Shown here piece by piece: positions 48,394 through 58,530 of a DNA stretch of 64,000 nucleotides (the first letter of the stretch is position 1; every line of letters starts with the position of its first letter). This stretch comes from Larimichthys crocea (lineage: Eukaryota > Chordata > Actinopteri > Sciaenidae), in NCBI RefSeq assembly GCF_000972845.2, contig NC_040033.1:2660790-2724789 (forward strand), read 5' to 3'. The notes beneath the pieces were generated by a model. It searched no databases, was not told the DNA's origin, and saw only the letters and a list, made by a program, of their open reading frames with translations. The translations under genes were made by a program, and so were the position numbers.

Positions 48394-49480
48394 TTACATA
48401 CATACAGTTTTTGGACTGAGTCGGTTTCTTTTTTTGCTCACAATTTCTCCACATTTGGAAAGCACTCGCTCACAAGGAACTGATGAGGCTGGTGTGGATA
48501 AAAATTGTTTTGCCAGTTTAAAAAGGTGAGGGTAGACATTTTGATGGTTCTGCCAGTATGCCAGTGGGTCTTCTGATCTCTCAAGCGACGGCTCGGTCAT
48601 GTAGCGTTGCCTCCACTGTAGCAGCCGCTGTAGAATTTCATTGCCCTTCTTGCTTCAGATGCATCTCTGTCCACTGTCTCCCAAAGGTTTATATCTGAAA
48701 GACAGATGATTTTGGCCTTTATTTGATAGAGACAGCTGAAGAGTGACAGGAATGTGGAGAGAGAGAAATGGGGAATGACATGCAGCAAAGAGCCACAGGT
48801 CGGATTCGAACCCTTGGCTGCCACGGCAAGGACTGAGCCTTAGCACATGGGGCGGCTGCTCTACCAACTGAGCTAAACAACACCCCTAATTTGTGTTTTT
48901 TTTTTTTTTTTTTACATGATTTTATCAATTGACTCTCTCTAACATTACCCATGGATGATTGATTTTCAACATTTCCTGTTGCTGGTTGAGCTGATGTGGA
49001 GGACTCTTCTGTCAGTGTGTCAGGTGGGGTGTTCCTGATCAGTTGTGAGCATTGTGCCGTCAGCCGTTTTATTGATGCCTGCGCCTGTATCTGATTGTAG
49101 AATCCAATAGCTTTGAATCTGGGATCCAGCAGATTTGAAAGGGTCAGTGCAGTTTGGCTTTCCAAAGTGTCAAATCTGTTTTGCATTGCTGACACCAAGT
49201 TCTGTCCCAGTAGTTTAGCTGTGCTGTGGCTTATTTTTCCCATTGTGTCATACAAGTACAGCATTAAAATTTTTGTCATTGGAATGACTTCTGACCCTGA
49301 AACTCTTTTTTTCTCCTCAGAGTTCTATTGTTGCCTGGTAAAAGGGGGCAAGCTATTGCAGGCACGCAGCAGTAGTTTTATAGTCCTCGGATGACAGGTC
49401 TCACATCCGTTTTAAGCATTGCAAGAGCTGCCCCCACTGACTGTCTCTCTACGAATAGGCGTTGAAGCATCAGGAAAGCG
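48394..49480 (-). pseudogene. hAT-B transposase, C-terminal part
   Basis: Minus-strand homology to copy A exon 3 begins near 49480 with WNSAFLMLQRLFVERQ, where A has a repeat instead. It continues with MTKILMLYLYDTMGK, SAMQNRFDTLESQ and LLDPRFKAIGFYNQ. The last intron holds a poly-T tract and a SINE (48704-48889). Exon 4 is nearly clean at 48600-48394: DPLAYWQNHQNVYP, TPASSVPCERVLSKCG and SKKRNRLSPK. It shares two 2-bp losses with copy A. It is not translatable as one protein. Confidence 0.82.
48704..48889 (-). mobile_element. tRNA-derived SINE (family S1), copy 3, inside hAT-B intron
   Basis: Reads on the minus strand: box A as reverse of CCAACTGAGCTA (48864-48875) and box B as reverse of GGATTCGAACC (48802-48812). 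The body includes reverse of GACAGCTGAAGAGTGACAGG. It is absent from the same intron in copy A, so it inserted after A and B separated. Target duplication is not clear because of the poly-T tract. Confidence 0.85.
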
Positions 49481-49510
49481 CTGTTCCAGTGTGTCCACCT
49501 CCTGATTAAG

Positions 49511-50160
49511 ATTAGATTAGAAATACTTTATTAATTCCTGAAGGGAAATTGTGTTAAGGCTGCCAGCTATCTTGCTTGCGGAAACTATTTCTTAAGAAAA
49601 TGCAGTTACAGGTAAAGACAATCACAAACACATATGACATTCTATAATGGATTGATTTACATGAGGCGTCTTTTTTGTTGGATCACATTACAGGAGAGAG
49701 ATGGGGGGGCAACCCAAAACAGTATGACTAAAGGGCAGAGTGATTACAATACGTGGAGTCAGCCTTGCTGAATTGATATGATATTCTTTTGTTCATGGTG
49801 AGCTGTTTACACAGCTGTGTGTCCTTGGAGTGTCCAGTGTGGCAGAGCATAGACAAAACAAAGTAAACTGCAATGAAAAACCTCTGGGAGAAGAGAATAG
49901 CCAGGGACAAGTAAATGCAAGAAATCATTCCATTTTAAGGATTTAGGAAATCGGACATTTGAGTCTAAAACCTAATCCTGCATGCCCCCCAGCCTGGTAT
50001 CGAAGCGTCGGGATGTCCACAAATTGATCACAGCTCTGGTCAAGCCTCCCCAGATCGGACTGCGGTGTCAAGTAACCGTTCCTCAATCTGTGTCACCTTC
50101 TGATGTAGCCCTTTCACCTGGTCAGCAACGGCTCCGCAATTAAGTTATTCACATGTTTTG
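49511..50160 (-). mobile_element. LINE-like fragment in hAT-B break
   Basis: The left edge has ATTAGATTAGAAATACTTTA and TTCCTGAAGGGAAATTG, a 3' tail common in fish LINEs, abutting the hAT-B break. At about 50155-50070 the minus strand reads VADQVKGLHQKVTQIEERLL, a heptad-like stretch reminiscent of a LINE ORF1 coiled coil, and then DQFVDIPTLRYQ in a shifted frame. The clade is not assigned. Confidence 0.4.
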
Positions 50161-50277
50161 AACGCTGGAAACAAATCTAGCTTTGAATAAAGAACAAGCT
50201 ACTATCATTACACAAAACATCTTATTCCTGTTCTTATGCAAACATCTCCCCTGTGGAGCTTCTACACTCGAAATAGC

Positions 50278-52183
50278 TTATTGGCAGTGAAAGCTGTGGT
50301 AACAGTTCCAAGGTTTTTGGCCAGTGACAATGCAAAGCCTCACTTTGCACTTCTGACACATGACGGAGGTCTGTCCGTCCTGGCACATCCTGCATCGGCC
50401 TTTCACTGACAGGATAAGGAAGTGGTCAATCCCATCATACCTCATATCATCCACAGGCCTGGGGACTTTTGGCTGTTTGATTACTCTTGGTGGTGTGTTG
50501 TCTTCATTTCCTTTGGAGGGGCAGCCCCTTTTCTGCTTTTCAGGATAGATAAGTCCTTTGGCAACATCCAACTTAAAGTCCTTCAGACACTGATGTTTCT
50601 GACCCAGTGGGGCTGCATCACGATGATGGAGAAGCCAGGCATTATTGACAGCAATGTCAATAATCTGCCAAAATATAGCCAGGTACCATCGGTGGGACTT
50701 GGCTGGAGTGTGATACAGGGCAATCATCATATCAGCTAAATCTACTCCTCCCATGTGAGTCTTGTACTCAGATACAATCTTCAGGCATGGCACACTTATC
50801 ATCTTCTTTTCCTCTTTGGAGTAGCTCCTCACTTGGCCAACAGGGTCGACAGAAGCACAGGAGCAAGCACAGGAGCAAGCTTTGCCTCATTGTCTACACG
50901 AAAGTCAAAGCTGCCTCTTCCTCTTCGTAGGAGGTCTCGATCTTCTTCCAATGTACAACCCATCAAGTGGTTATTTTGAATGGTACCCAAACTGCTGAGG
51001 CCCATAGACTCCTTTTAGATGAGTTATCAATATCAGGGATGTGAAAGTTGTCAGAATAGACAACGCAGTTGGAGAGGTTTCTGATGGTTCTGCACAGCTG
51101 CAGAACATTTCCACCTAACCCAAAGACAAGACAAACTCTTTGTCTGGACTAGCACCATTAAATGTAGACTTCCCTGTGTAAACCATGAAGTTGTACACAA
51201 AGCCAGACACACCATCTCGGACAAAGATCTTGAAACCCCATTTTTTTGGGTTTGCTGGGTAGATCCTGCCGCAGACTTCCAGCTTTTTTGCCTTTTGTAT
51301 GACACCATCATTTCATCAATTGAGAATTGGTTTTCACTCAATTTTCACACACTTCCCCCTCATGTGGTCAAGTACAGGCCTTACTTTCAGCAGGCGATCT
51401 TCACTGGAGTCAGCGCTTGTGTTATCATGAAAGTGGAGCATCCTGGACAAACATTTAAACCTCTTGACTGGCATGATATCTGCCACTTTGTCATACCTAG
51501 TATCTCTTGCCCAGTAGTTTTCCACTGTAGGCATTTTCACTACACCCATGATCAACTTCATTGCAATGAACACTTTGATTTCAGAGGTATTAGTGTTGAT
51601 GCTGCTTCCAATGAGCTGACATGAGTACAAGTTCGTCTGGTAAGCAAGGGTCTCAAAGATGTCCTCGTCAAAGAATTTGGAGAAATATGTTAGTGGAGTG
51701 GATAGCTCATCTGGTGCAGTGAAGCAACTTGGTGCAACAGTACACTGGTGCTCAAATTTCATTTTTCTCCACCTATTGAAAGGGGGGAAAAAAAATAAAA
51801 ATCTGTGAAAAAACAGGCACCCCCTTCCCCCAATCACCAATACAAACCACCAAACTATTTCCAATTTTACACAAACTCCTGTGTGTCTGTGTGCGAGTGA
51901 GAGAGACTAACACACATGACCATACAACAGATCATGTTGCACCAAAATCACTGGATCTCTTACATAACAATTACTACTCTAATCATTACCTGTACATCTT
52001 CCCTCTTTTACTGTGGTTTGCTCCCTCTTCTGCCTCATCACTTGAGCTATCACTGAGCTGGTCATTGCTGCTGCTGTCCTGATTCTGGAACTCTGTATAT
52101 AATTTATCTACCTCATCTTCTTCACTCGTTCCCTCATCTGAATCAGATGAACCATCAGGTGGTAACACAACAGATGCCACCAC
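50278..52183 (-). pseudogene. piggyBac-like transposase, broken
   Basis: This family cuts and pastes at TTAA without leaving a footprint. Pieces on the minus strand are in order. An acidic N-terminus (52183-51986) has SSDSDEGTSEEDEVDKL. The DDE_Tnp_1_7 start (51864-51334) has APDELSTPLTYFSKFFDEDI and FIAMKLIMGVVKMPTVENYW. The catalytic core (51341-51051) has NQFSIDEMMVSYK. The C-terminal part (50832-50278) has THMGGVDLADMMIALYHTPA and RWYLAIFWQIIDIAVNNAW. The C-terminal Cys-rich domain has CRMCQ, CQKCKVRLC and a final SFHCQ before TGA. At least three frame changes occur. Transposon ends were not identified with certainty. Confidence 0.87.
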
Positions 52184-52511
52184 TCTCTTTCTTGTACCCT
52201 AGAAAGTACTGGTAGAATTTCCCTGAAAACATATGTACACTGGTGAATTAATCATGAATACACATTCAAGAGTAAAATGAAGTGTAATCAATATTTAACA
52301 CCTTATATTATTGATTATCTGTAGAGAATAGGCTTCAAAACAAAAGTGTGTCTGAGAGTGATTATGCCTGTTTTTATACCCCTATCTAGGCAACGTATCC
52401 CCCAGGATACAGACATTCAGTGCCTGTTTATCAAAGATGTGTAAATATAATTCATTCTTTTTCAACAAGAATACATAAAATTATGCTTAAAGAACAATAT
52501 TTAAAAAACAA
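52184..52511 (-). other. piggyBac 5' flank with palindromic motif
   Basis: No coding sequence. The palindrome GTATCCCCCAGGATAC lies at 52395-52410 and recurs at 58504-58519. It may be a piggyBac terminal or subterminal repeat. Confidence 0.4.
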
Positions 52512-52791
52512 CCCCCCCCCCCCAAGGCAAGGCAAGGCAAGGCAAGTTTATTTGTATAGCACAATTCGTACACAAGGCAATTCATAGTGCTTTACAGAGG
52601 CAAGGAAAAACATTTGACATTAAGACAAGCAATAGCAATAGAAATAAAAAATTAAAAAGAGAAGAAAATTGAATTAAAAACATCAGAATGTCATTTAAAA
52701 TTATTAAAATAGCAAATTTGAAAACAATTTAAAACAATAAACGAATCACTGGATTATGATTAAAAATTCTTTAAAAGTTCTTTAAAAGAGC

Positions 52792-55700
52792 TCAGCCATA
52801 AGCACGTGAAAATAGAAAAGTTTTTAACCTGGATTTAAAAGTGCTAAGAGTTGGGGCTGATTTCAGTCCTGCTGGTAGTTTGTTCCAGTTGTGAGCAGCA
52901 TAACTGCTAAATGCTGCTTCACCGTGTCTGGTTTGAACTCTGTGCTCCACTATCTGACCTGAGTCAGTAGATCTCAGAGCCCTACTGGGTCTATATTCTA
53001 CTAGCATGTCATTTATGTATTGTGGGCCTAAACCATTCAGTGATTTGTAAACTAGTAGCAGAACTTTAAAATCTATTCTGTGGCTAACTGGGAGCCAGTG
53101 TAAAGACTTAAGAACTGGGGTGATGTGTTCTGATCTCTTTGTTCTGGTCAGAACTCGAGCTGCTGCGTTCTGAATGAGCTGCAGCTGTTTGATACTTTTT
53201 TGGGGGAGTCCAGTCAAAAGACCATTACAGTAGTCAAGTCTACTGGAGATGAAAGCATGGATCAGCTTCTCCTGATCTGTTTGGGACATAAAGCCCTTAA
53301 CTCTGGATATGTTCTTAAGTTGGTAGAAGGCTGTTTTGGTGACTGATTTTATGTGACTGTTGAAGGTCAGATCTGAGTCTATCAACACGCCAAGGTTTCG
53401 GACTTGGTCTTTAGTTTCTAGAGACAGTAACTCAAGGTGTTTACTGACAGCAACCCTCTTCTCTTTATTGCCAAAAACAATTACCTCAGTTTTTTCTTGA
53501 TTTAACTGAAGAAAATTTTGGTTCATCCAATTTTTGACTTGCTCTAGACAGTTACACAATGACTCTATAGGACTGCAGTCATCTGGGGACAGCGCAAGAT
53601 ATATCTGTGTGTCATCTGCATAACTATGATAGTTGACATTAGAATTCTGCAGAATTTGACCCAAAGGCAGCATATATAGGCTGAACAAAAGGGGTCCAAG
53701 AACTGACCCCTGAGGAACCCCACATGTCATAGCCACTTGATCTGATTGATTACTTTCAATGGTCACAAAATAACTCCGCTCCTCCAAGTAGGACCTGAAC
53801 CATTCTAGGACTGTTCCACGGAGTCCTGCCCATGTTTCCAACCTGTTCAGCAGTGTGCTGTGATCCACAGTGTCAAACGCAGCACTGAGATCCAGCAGGA
53901 CCAGAACTGATACTTTGCCTGAGTCAGTGTTCAACCTTATGTCATTTAACACTCTAATAAGAGCTGTTTCTGTACTGTGGTGAGCTCGAAAACCTGATTG
54001 AAATTTGTCAAAAAGTCCACTGGAGTTCAAGTAATTACTGAGTTGATTAAAAACCACTTTCTCAACAATCTTGGCTATAAAAGGAAGATTTGAGACAGGT
54101 CTGTAGTTGGTTAACTTGAAAGTATCCAGCGTTCGCTTTTTTAAGAGTGGCTTGATGGCAGCTACTTTTAGGGGTTTAGGAAACGTGCCTGATTGAAGTG
54201 AGCAATTTATTATTTGCTGCAGATCTGTTTGGACAGATTTTACAATAGCTTTAAAAAAGTCAGATGGCATTGTGTCAAGACAGCATGTCGATGATTTAAG
54301 ATGCTGAACTGTTCTATGTTTTTTTGATCAACTGTATTAAATTCTGACATCACAGTTGATTCATTCCTAGGCGGTTTTAGGGATTGCGTCACTTTATCAT
54401 TTTGTAGATTTGTGTTGATATTTAACCTTATAGATTTGATTTTTTCATCGAAAAAGTGAGCAAATTCATTGCATTTTTCTTTTGAAGAGAGTTCTGAAAC
54501 TATCTCTTTTGGGGGGTTTGTAAGCTTATCAACTATAGCAAACAGAGTGCGAGTGTTGTTGTTTTTATTAATAATTTTAGAGAAGTGTTGCTGTCTAGCC
54601 TTGATTAACTCATGGTTGAAATTACTGAGACTTTGTTTGTAGAGGTCGTGGTGAATTTGGAGTTTAGTTTTTCTCCATTTACGCTCTGCTTTCCTGCATT
54701 CTGTTTTCAATGCCTTTACCATCATAGTGTTCCTCCATGGTGATCTCTGTCTACTCAAGGTCATCTTAGTTTTAATAGGTGCAACAGCATCCATGACATT
54801 TGAGATTTTCCAGTTGAAATTATCCAGGAGTTCATCAACTGTCTCTGCGCTCACAGTTGGTGACATTGCTATAGCCTCCATAAACTTAGCACTAGTATTC
54901 TCGTTTATGTACCTTTTCCTAACAGACACAGAGGTTATCTGAATGTTTGGAATTATCTGTAAGTCAAAGAACACACAGAAATGATCAGAAAGAGCCAAGT
55001 CCTTAACAACAACAGAAGAAATGTCAACACCTTTAGAGATAACCAGATCTAGAGTGTGTCCCCGAGTGTGTGTGGGCCCTTTGACGTGTTGGACAAGGCC
55101 AAAGGTGTCAAGTAGAGAACAGAAGTCTTTGGCATTAGTATCCATGTCGTTGTCTATGTGAATGTTAAAATCCCCAGTTACGATAAAAAAGTTGTAGTCA
55201 GTGCAGATAACTGACATCAGATCAGCAAACTCATCAATAAATTTTCCTGAGTACCTTGGTGGTCTATAAATGATTAGAAAAAGGACTTTTGGATCACCCT
55301 TCATTAAAAAACAGAGATATTCAAAAGAACTAAAATCACCAAATGTAATGTCCTTGCACTGAAATACTGATTTGAAAATGGCAGCAACACCCCCGCCCTT
55401 CTTGCCATTTCGACTCTTACGCATAAAACTGTAATTTGTTGGCGCTGCCTCATTAAGAATGGTAGCACAACTACATTCAGTCAGCCATGTTTCACTAAGA
55501 AGTAAAAAGTCTAGATTATAGGTCATAATCATGTCATTTACTATCAGTGGTTTGTTGGCTAGTGATCTGATATTGAGTAGGGCTATCCTTGTGGGGATAA
55601 CAGGAGACACTGGTAAGTTTCGTGGTTGACATGCTATACTCAGTAGATTGGCAGATTTAAATGAACCCTTTTTATTTCTCATCAGTTTAACCACTTTTCT

Positions 55701-55805
55701 GTTACCTGTAATCACAGGGATTGAGAAGGGTATCTGAACTCCATAGGGCCCTGACTTTTCCTGGTGAAGATTATTTATAGCAGTATTGCAGCCTGGACCC
55801 GGCAC
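52792..55805 (-). pseudogene. L2-4 ORF2 (endonuclease-reverse transcriptase), one frameshift
   Basis: The endonuclease part (55805-54240) carries ALLNIRSLANKPL, LLSETWLTE, GKKGGGVAAIF, IIYRPPRYSG, VTGDFNIHIDND, HTLDLVISKG and ALSDHFCVFF. The RT part (54270-52792) carries [63 protein letters not shown] with the catalytic Asp pair, NLGVLIDSDL and a C-terminus to LFSRAYG. The total is about 1,000 residues, normal for the family. The only clear break is a 1-bp-type frameshift at about 54312-54320, where the frame passes from the endonuclease to the RT reading. The frame begins with GTG right after the ORF1 stop; its first ATG is about 42 codons later. It acts on LINE RNA at the chromosome. Confidence 0.92.
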
Positions 55806-55808
55806 ATA

Positions 55809-57334
55809 TCAGTCAGACTCACAGATATGATGATTCAAAGGAGGTGGGGGGGCTCTGTGACTTTTAGTCGAGGGTTGTTTCCGAGGTGGAATAGGTGGGG
55901 CTGGACGGTGTGGTAGCTTAAGGGGGGAAAATAGGGGATTTTGGCATGGTGTTAATTGGATTCCCATATTGACAAGACTCTTCATCCTGTCGGTGAAATC
56001 CAGAAGTGGAGAGTCGTCCAGACTGAATGGAGAGAGTTGGGGGCTGGGTGGGGTCTGGGGGGGCGGAGGTTGAGTGTCCCCTGTTGGGGCTGGGGGAGAC
56101 TCCACTTGTTGGGGTGAGAATAATGATGTTGCCGGTTCTTTCTGGGTCTGCTGTCCTCCCTGTTCAGTCCTAATCTCAGCGCCCTCACCAGAGCGCCGCC
56201 TTATCTGTTGTTTTGGATTGTCTTGTCTTTGGTCCTTGGCAGTGGCTGCTGGTGTCTGACGCAGAAAATAAAAAATGTTGGAGCTTAGCAGCTGTACTCC
56301 TGATTTGTTAAGGCAAAATCCATCTGCCTTAAAGAGGTGCCTGCGTTCCCAAAAGATGTTGAAATTGTCAATAAAGTTTATTGATTGAGTAGCACATGTA
56401 TCTTTGAGCCATCTGTTTAGCATCATCAGCCTGCTGAATCGCTCATCTCCTCGCCGAACTGTTGGTAGAGGTCCACTGAAAAACATCTCATTTTATTAGG
56501 CATTGGACTCTCTTCATCAGATCAACAAAGTCCCGTTTTAATACCTCCGACTGTTGCTTCACAACATCAAGGGCTCCTGTGTGTGTATGATGAGTGATTT
56601 AACTGTTGGATGATCAGTACCAATCTTCAGGATCTTCTTTGAAATATCAGACACCATATCTTTGGTAAAACAGAGTACTTTGGTGTTTTTCTTGCTGCAA
56701 AAGCGTTTTATCTCACCCACAGCTCCGTCACCCACTATCAGAGTTTCAGGCCCAGTCGTTAGCTCTTTCTGTGGCCTTTTAGCATATGATTTAGCTTCAT
56801 ACCTTTCTCTTGTGCTGGAAGATGAGCTTTCTTTTGGGGAGTCAGGATTTTGGGAAAGTGGAGCAAATCTGTTCTCTAGTAGAATCCCTGTGTCTTGGGG
56901 CAGTTTGCTCTTTGTTTTTGTTGTACTTCCAGTCCATGGTTGTTTTCTCCTTGGTAGCGGGGTTGAAGATGCATTCCTGTTTGATGGCAGTGCAGGCCAC
57001 TCAGTGTCATCATGAGTCTCCGGGTGCTGGGTTCTGCCTGTTAACCGTCTTCCCATATCTGAGGGAGGCAATTTGTGATGCCTGGGCTTTGAGAGTTCCA
57101 GAAAGGAGTTGTTGATTTAGTGGCATTTACACCTGGCTCCTGCTGCATCTTTGTGGTGCTAATTAGCTTTCTGTTAGCCTGCTTTTTCTCACTATTTTGG
57201 GACAGTGGCAGAGTGGTTTCATTCCCATATTGTCCATTTACCTCCACGTTCACTTCGAGCCGATGAATTTTAGTTTCCAGTACTGCTATCTTCTGGAGCA
57301 GTTTGTGGTAATCATCCGTGGAAAAGGGAGGCAT
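55809..57334 (-). pseudogene. L2-4 ORF1 (esterase-like), frameshifted
   Basis: The first piece (57334-57041) starts MPPFSTDDYHKLLQKIAVLE with a short coiled coil. The second (57071-56559) is Ser/Lys-rich and enters the SGNH-like domain at LIVGDGAVGEIKRF, then KSLIIHTGALD. The third (56486-55809) has FFSGPLPTVRRGDERFSR, LIDN-type FIDNFNIFWERRHLF, KADGFCLNKSG and a Pro-rich tail ending HHICESD-TGA. Frames shift at about 57060, at a CA run near 56585 and near 56490. Blocks I, III and V read GDG, GALD and DGFC, so the usual Ser, Asn and His are absent. ORF1 proteins of this group bind nucleic acid; the esterase role is unclear. Confidence 0.8.
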
Positions 57335-57660
57335 CTTGCTGCTAATTAGCTTTTGTTAGCTGAGCTCCTCAGTCCCAGTCACGATAGTGCAGGCTTGTGC
57401 TGCTGATAGGCCACGCTCACAAAATAAAACAGATTAAAATAAAAGTGGCAGTCTTCGGTAACTAAACTCCCAGTGATATAGGTATCCAGGATCCGCTTTT
57501 CAAAAAATTGTTTGCAAAAGGAAAGGATTACAATAATAGAAAAAACAGTAAAGCAGAGTAAAGCGGAGAGCAAAAGAGTGAAGCGTCTGCACTCAAGTAA
57601 GGTCAGTGAGTAATTAACAAAAACATAATTAATTAACAAGAAAAATAACAACTCTTACCT

Positions 57661-58530
57661 CATAGCCAGTGTCTCTGTCCACGTAGTGACGGTTTTCAGG
57701 TGTAACTATTATTTGAATTTTGTTTAGTTTTTTGGGGTGCCAGCCAGGGCTCAGCCTGACAGTTTAAAACTAGTTGACCTCTCATGAAAACCACACAAAG
57801 GGTGCATAAATCTAAATGACAATTCATACAACCTTAAATCAACTACTAAACAAAACAAGATACCACTTTTCTTTCAAAAAAATATATATTTATGCCACAA
57901 AAAACCCCAAAACAATGTCCACCTCAGTTCAACTTTAGTTCTCAAGAGTTGAGTTCAGTATCAACAAAAAACAACTGGCTTCTTTTTCAGTTTATTTCCA
58001 GCGAAAAATAGGTTCACCAAAAAAACACTAAATCCTCCGATAGAAAAAGGGAAGGTGGGGGGGGGACTACTATTTTATATTCCTGGCCGACACATAGGGA
58101 CTCCTCCGTCATGGAAAACCAAACATCCTTCGAGGGTCTGATCTGCTCCAGGATGGATGCATAAGGGAAACGAGGGACTAAGCTGCCTCAGTACTTTATC
58201 TATAATCTCTGCAGTGTGCGGGCCAAACACCCAAAGTGCGCCGCCATTTTTGTTTACGTCACTTTTAATGGACCGTCACACCTGTTGCTAGGCGACCAGG
58301 GGGGTGATCACATGGTCAGAGAGGGGTTGGCTCGTTATAGTAGGCTGCCATTTTGGAGTTGGACATAAATGTATCAGTTTAGTTTTGAATGCTGCCATGG
58401 AGTCCCATGACTTGGGTACTTGACCCACCCCTCCCATAAAACTTCTCATGATATTAAGTGCAGATACTTAATGCCCCTCCCCCCTACAGCCTGCCAAATA
58501 TCTGTATCCCCCAGGATACAGAAACCATTT
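57661..58530. other. L2-4 5' UTR and/or piggyBac 5' end
   Basis: No protein-coding frame is recognised. The stretch 57.7-58.3 kb probably belongs to the LINE 5' UTR. 58.37-58.53 kb, with the GTATCCCCCAGGATAC palindrome at 58504-58519, directly abuts hAT-B and may be the outer end of piggyBac. Confidence 0.4.

Larger units (their letters stand above)
52512..57660 (-). mobile_element. Nearly full-length L2-type LINE (L2-4)
   Basis: A minus-strand element with a 3' tail of tandem CTTGC units (52524-52546, next to a C-run on the plus strand) and the L2 tail block TTTATTTGTATAGCAC and AGTGCTTTACAGAGG. ORF2 (55805-52792) and ORF1 (57334-55809) follow. The 5' UTR extends beyond 57335; its end is uncertain and could reach 58.3 kb. 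It inserted in the 5' flank of the piggyBac, which is itself inside hAT-B, so it is among the youngest elements here. Confidence 0.88.

Noticed and set aside
54727..54942. Plus-strand open frame within L2-4
   Set aside because: It lies antisense to the well-supported endonuclease frame and has no recognisable motif.
56662..57115. Two overlapping plus-strand open frames (117 and 101 codons)
   Set aside because: They are antisense shadows of L2-4 ORF1; their hydrophobic look comes from reading a Ser/Lys-rich gene backwards.
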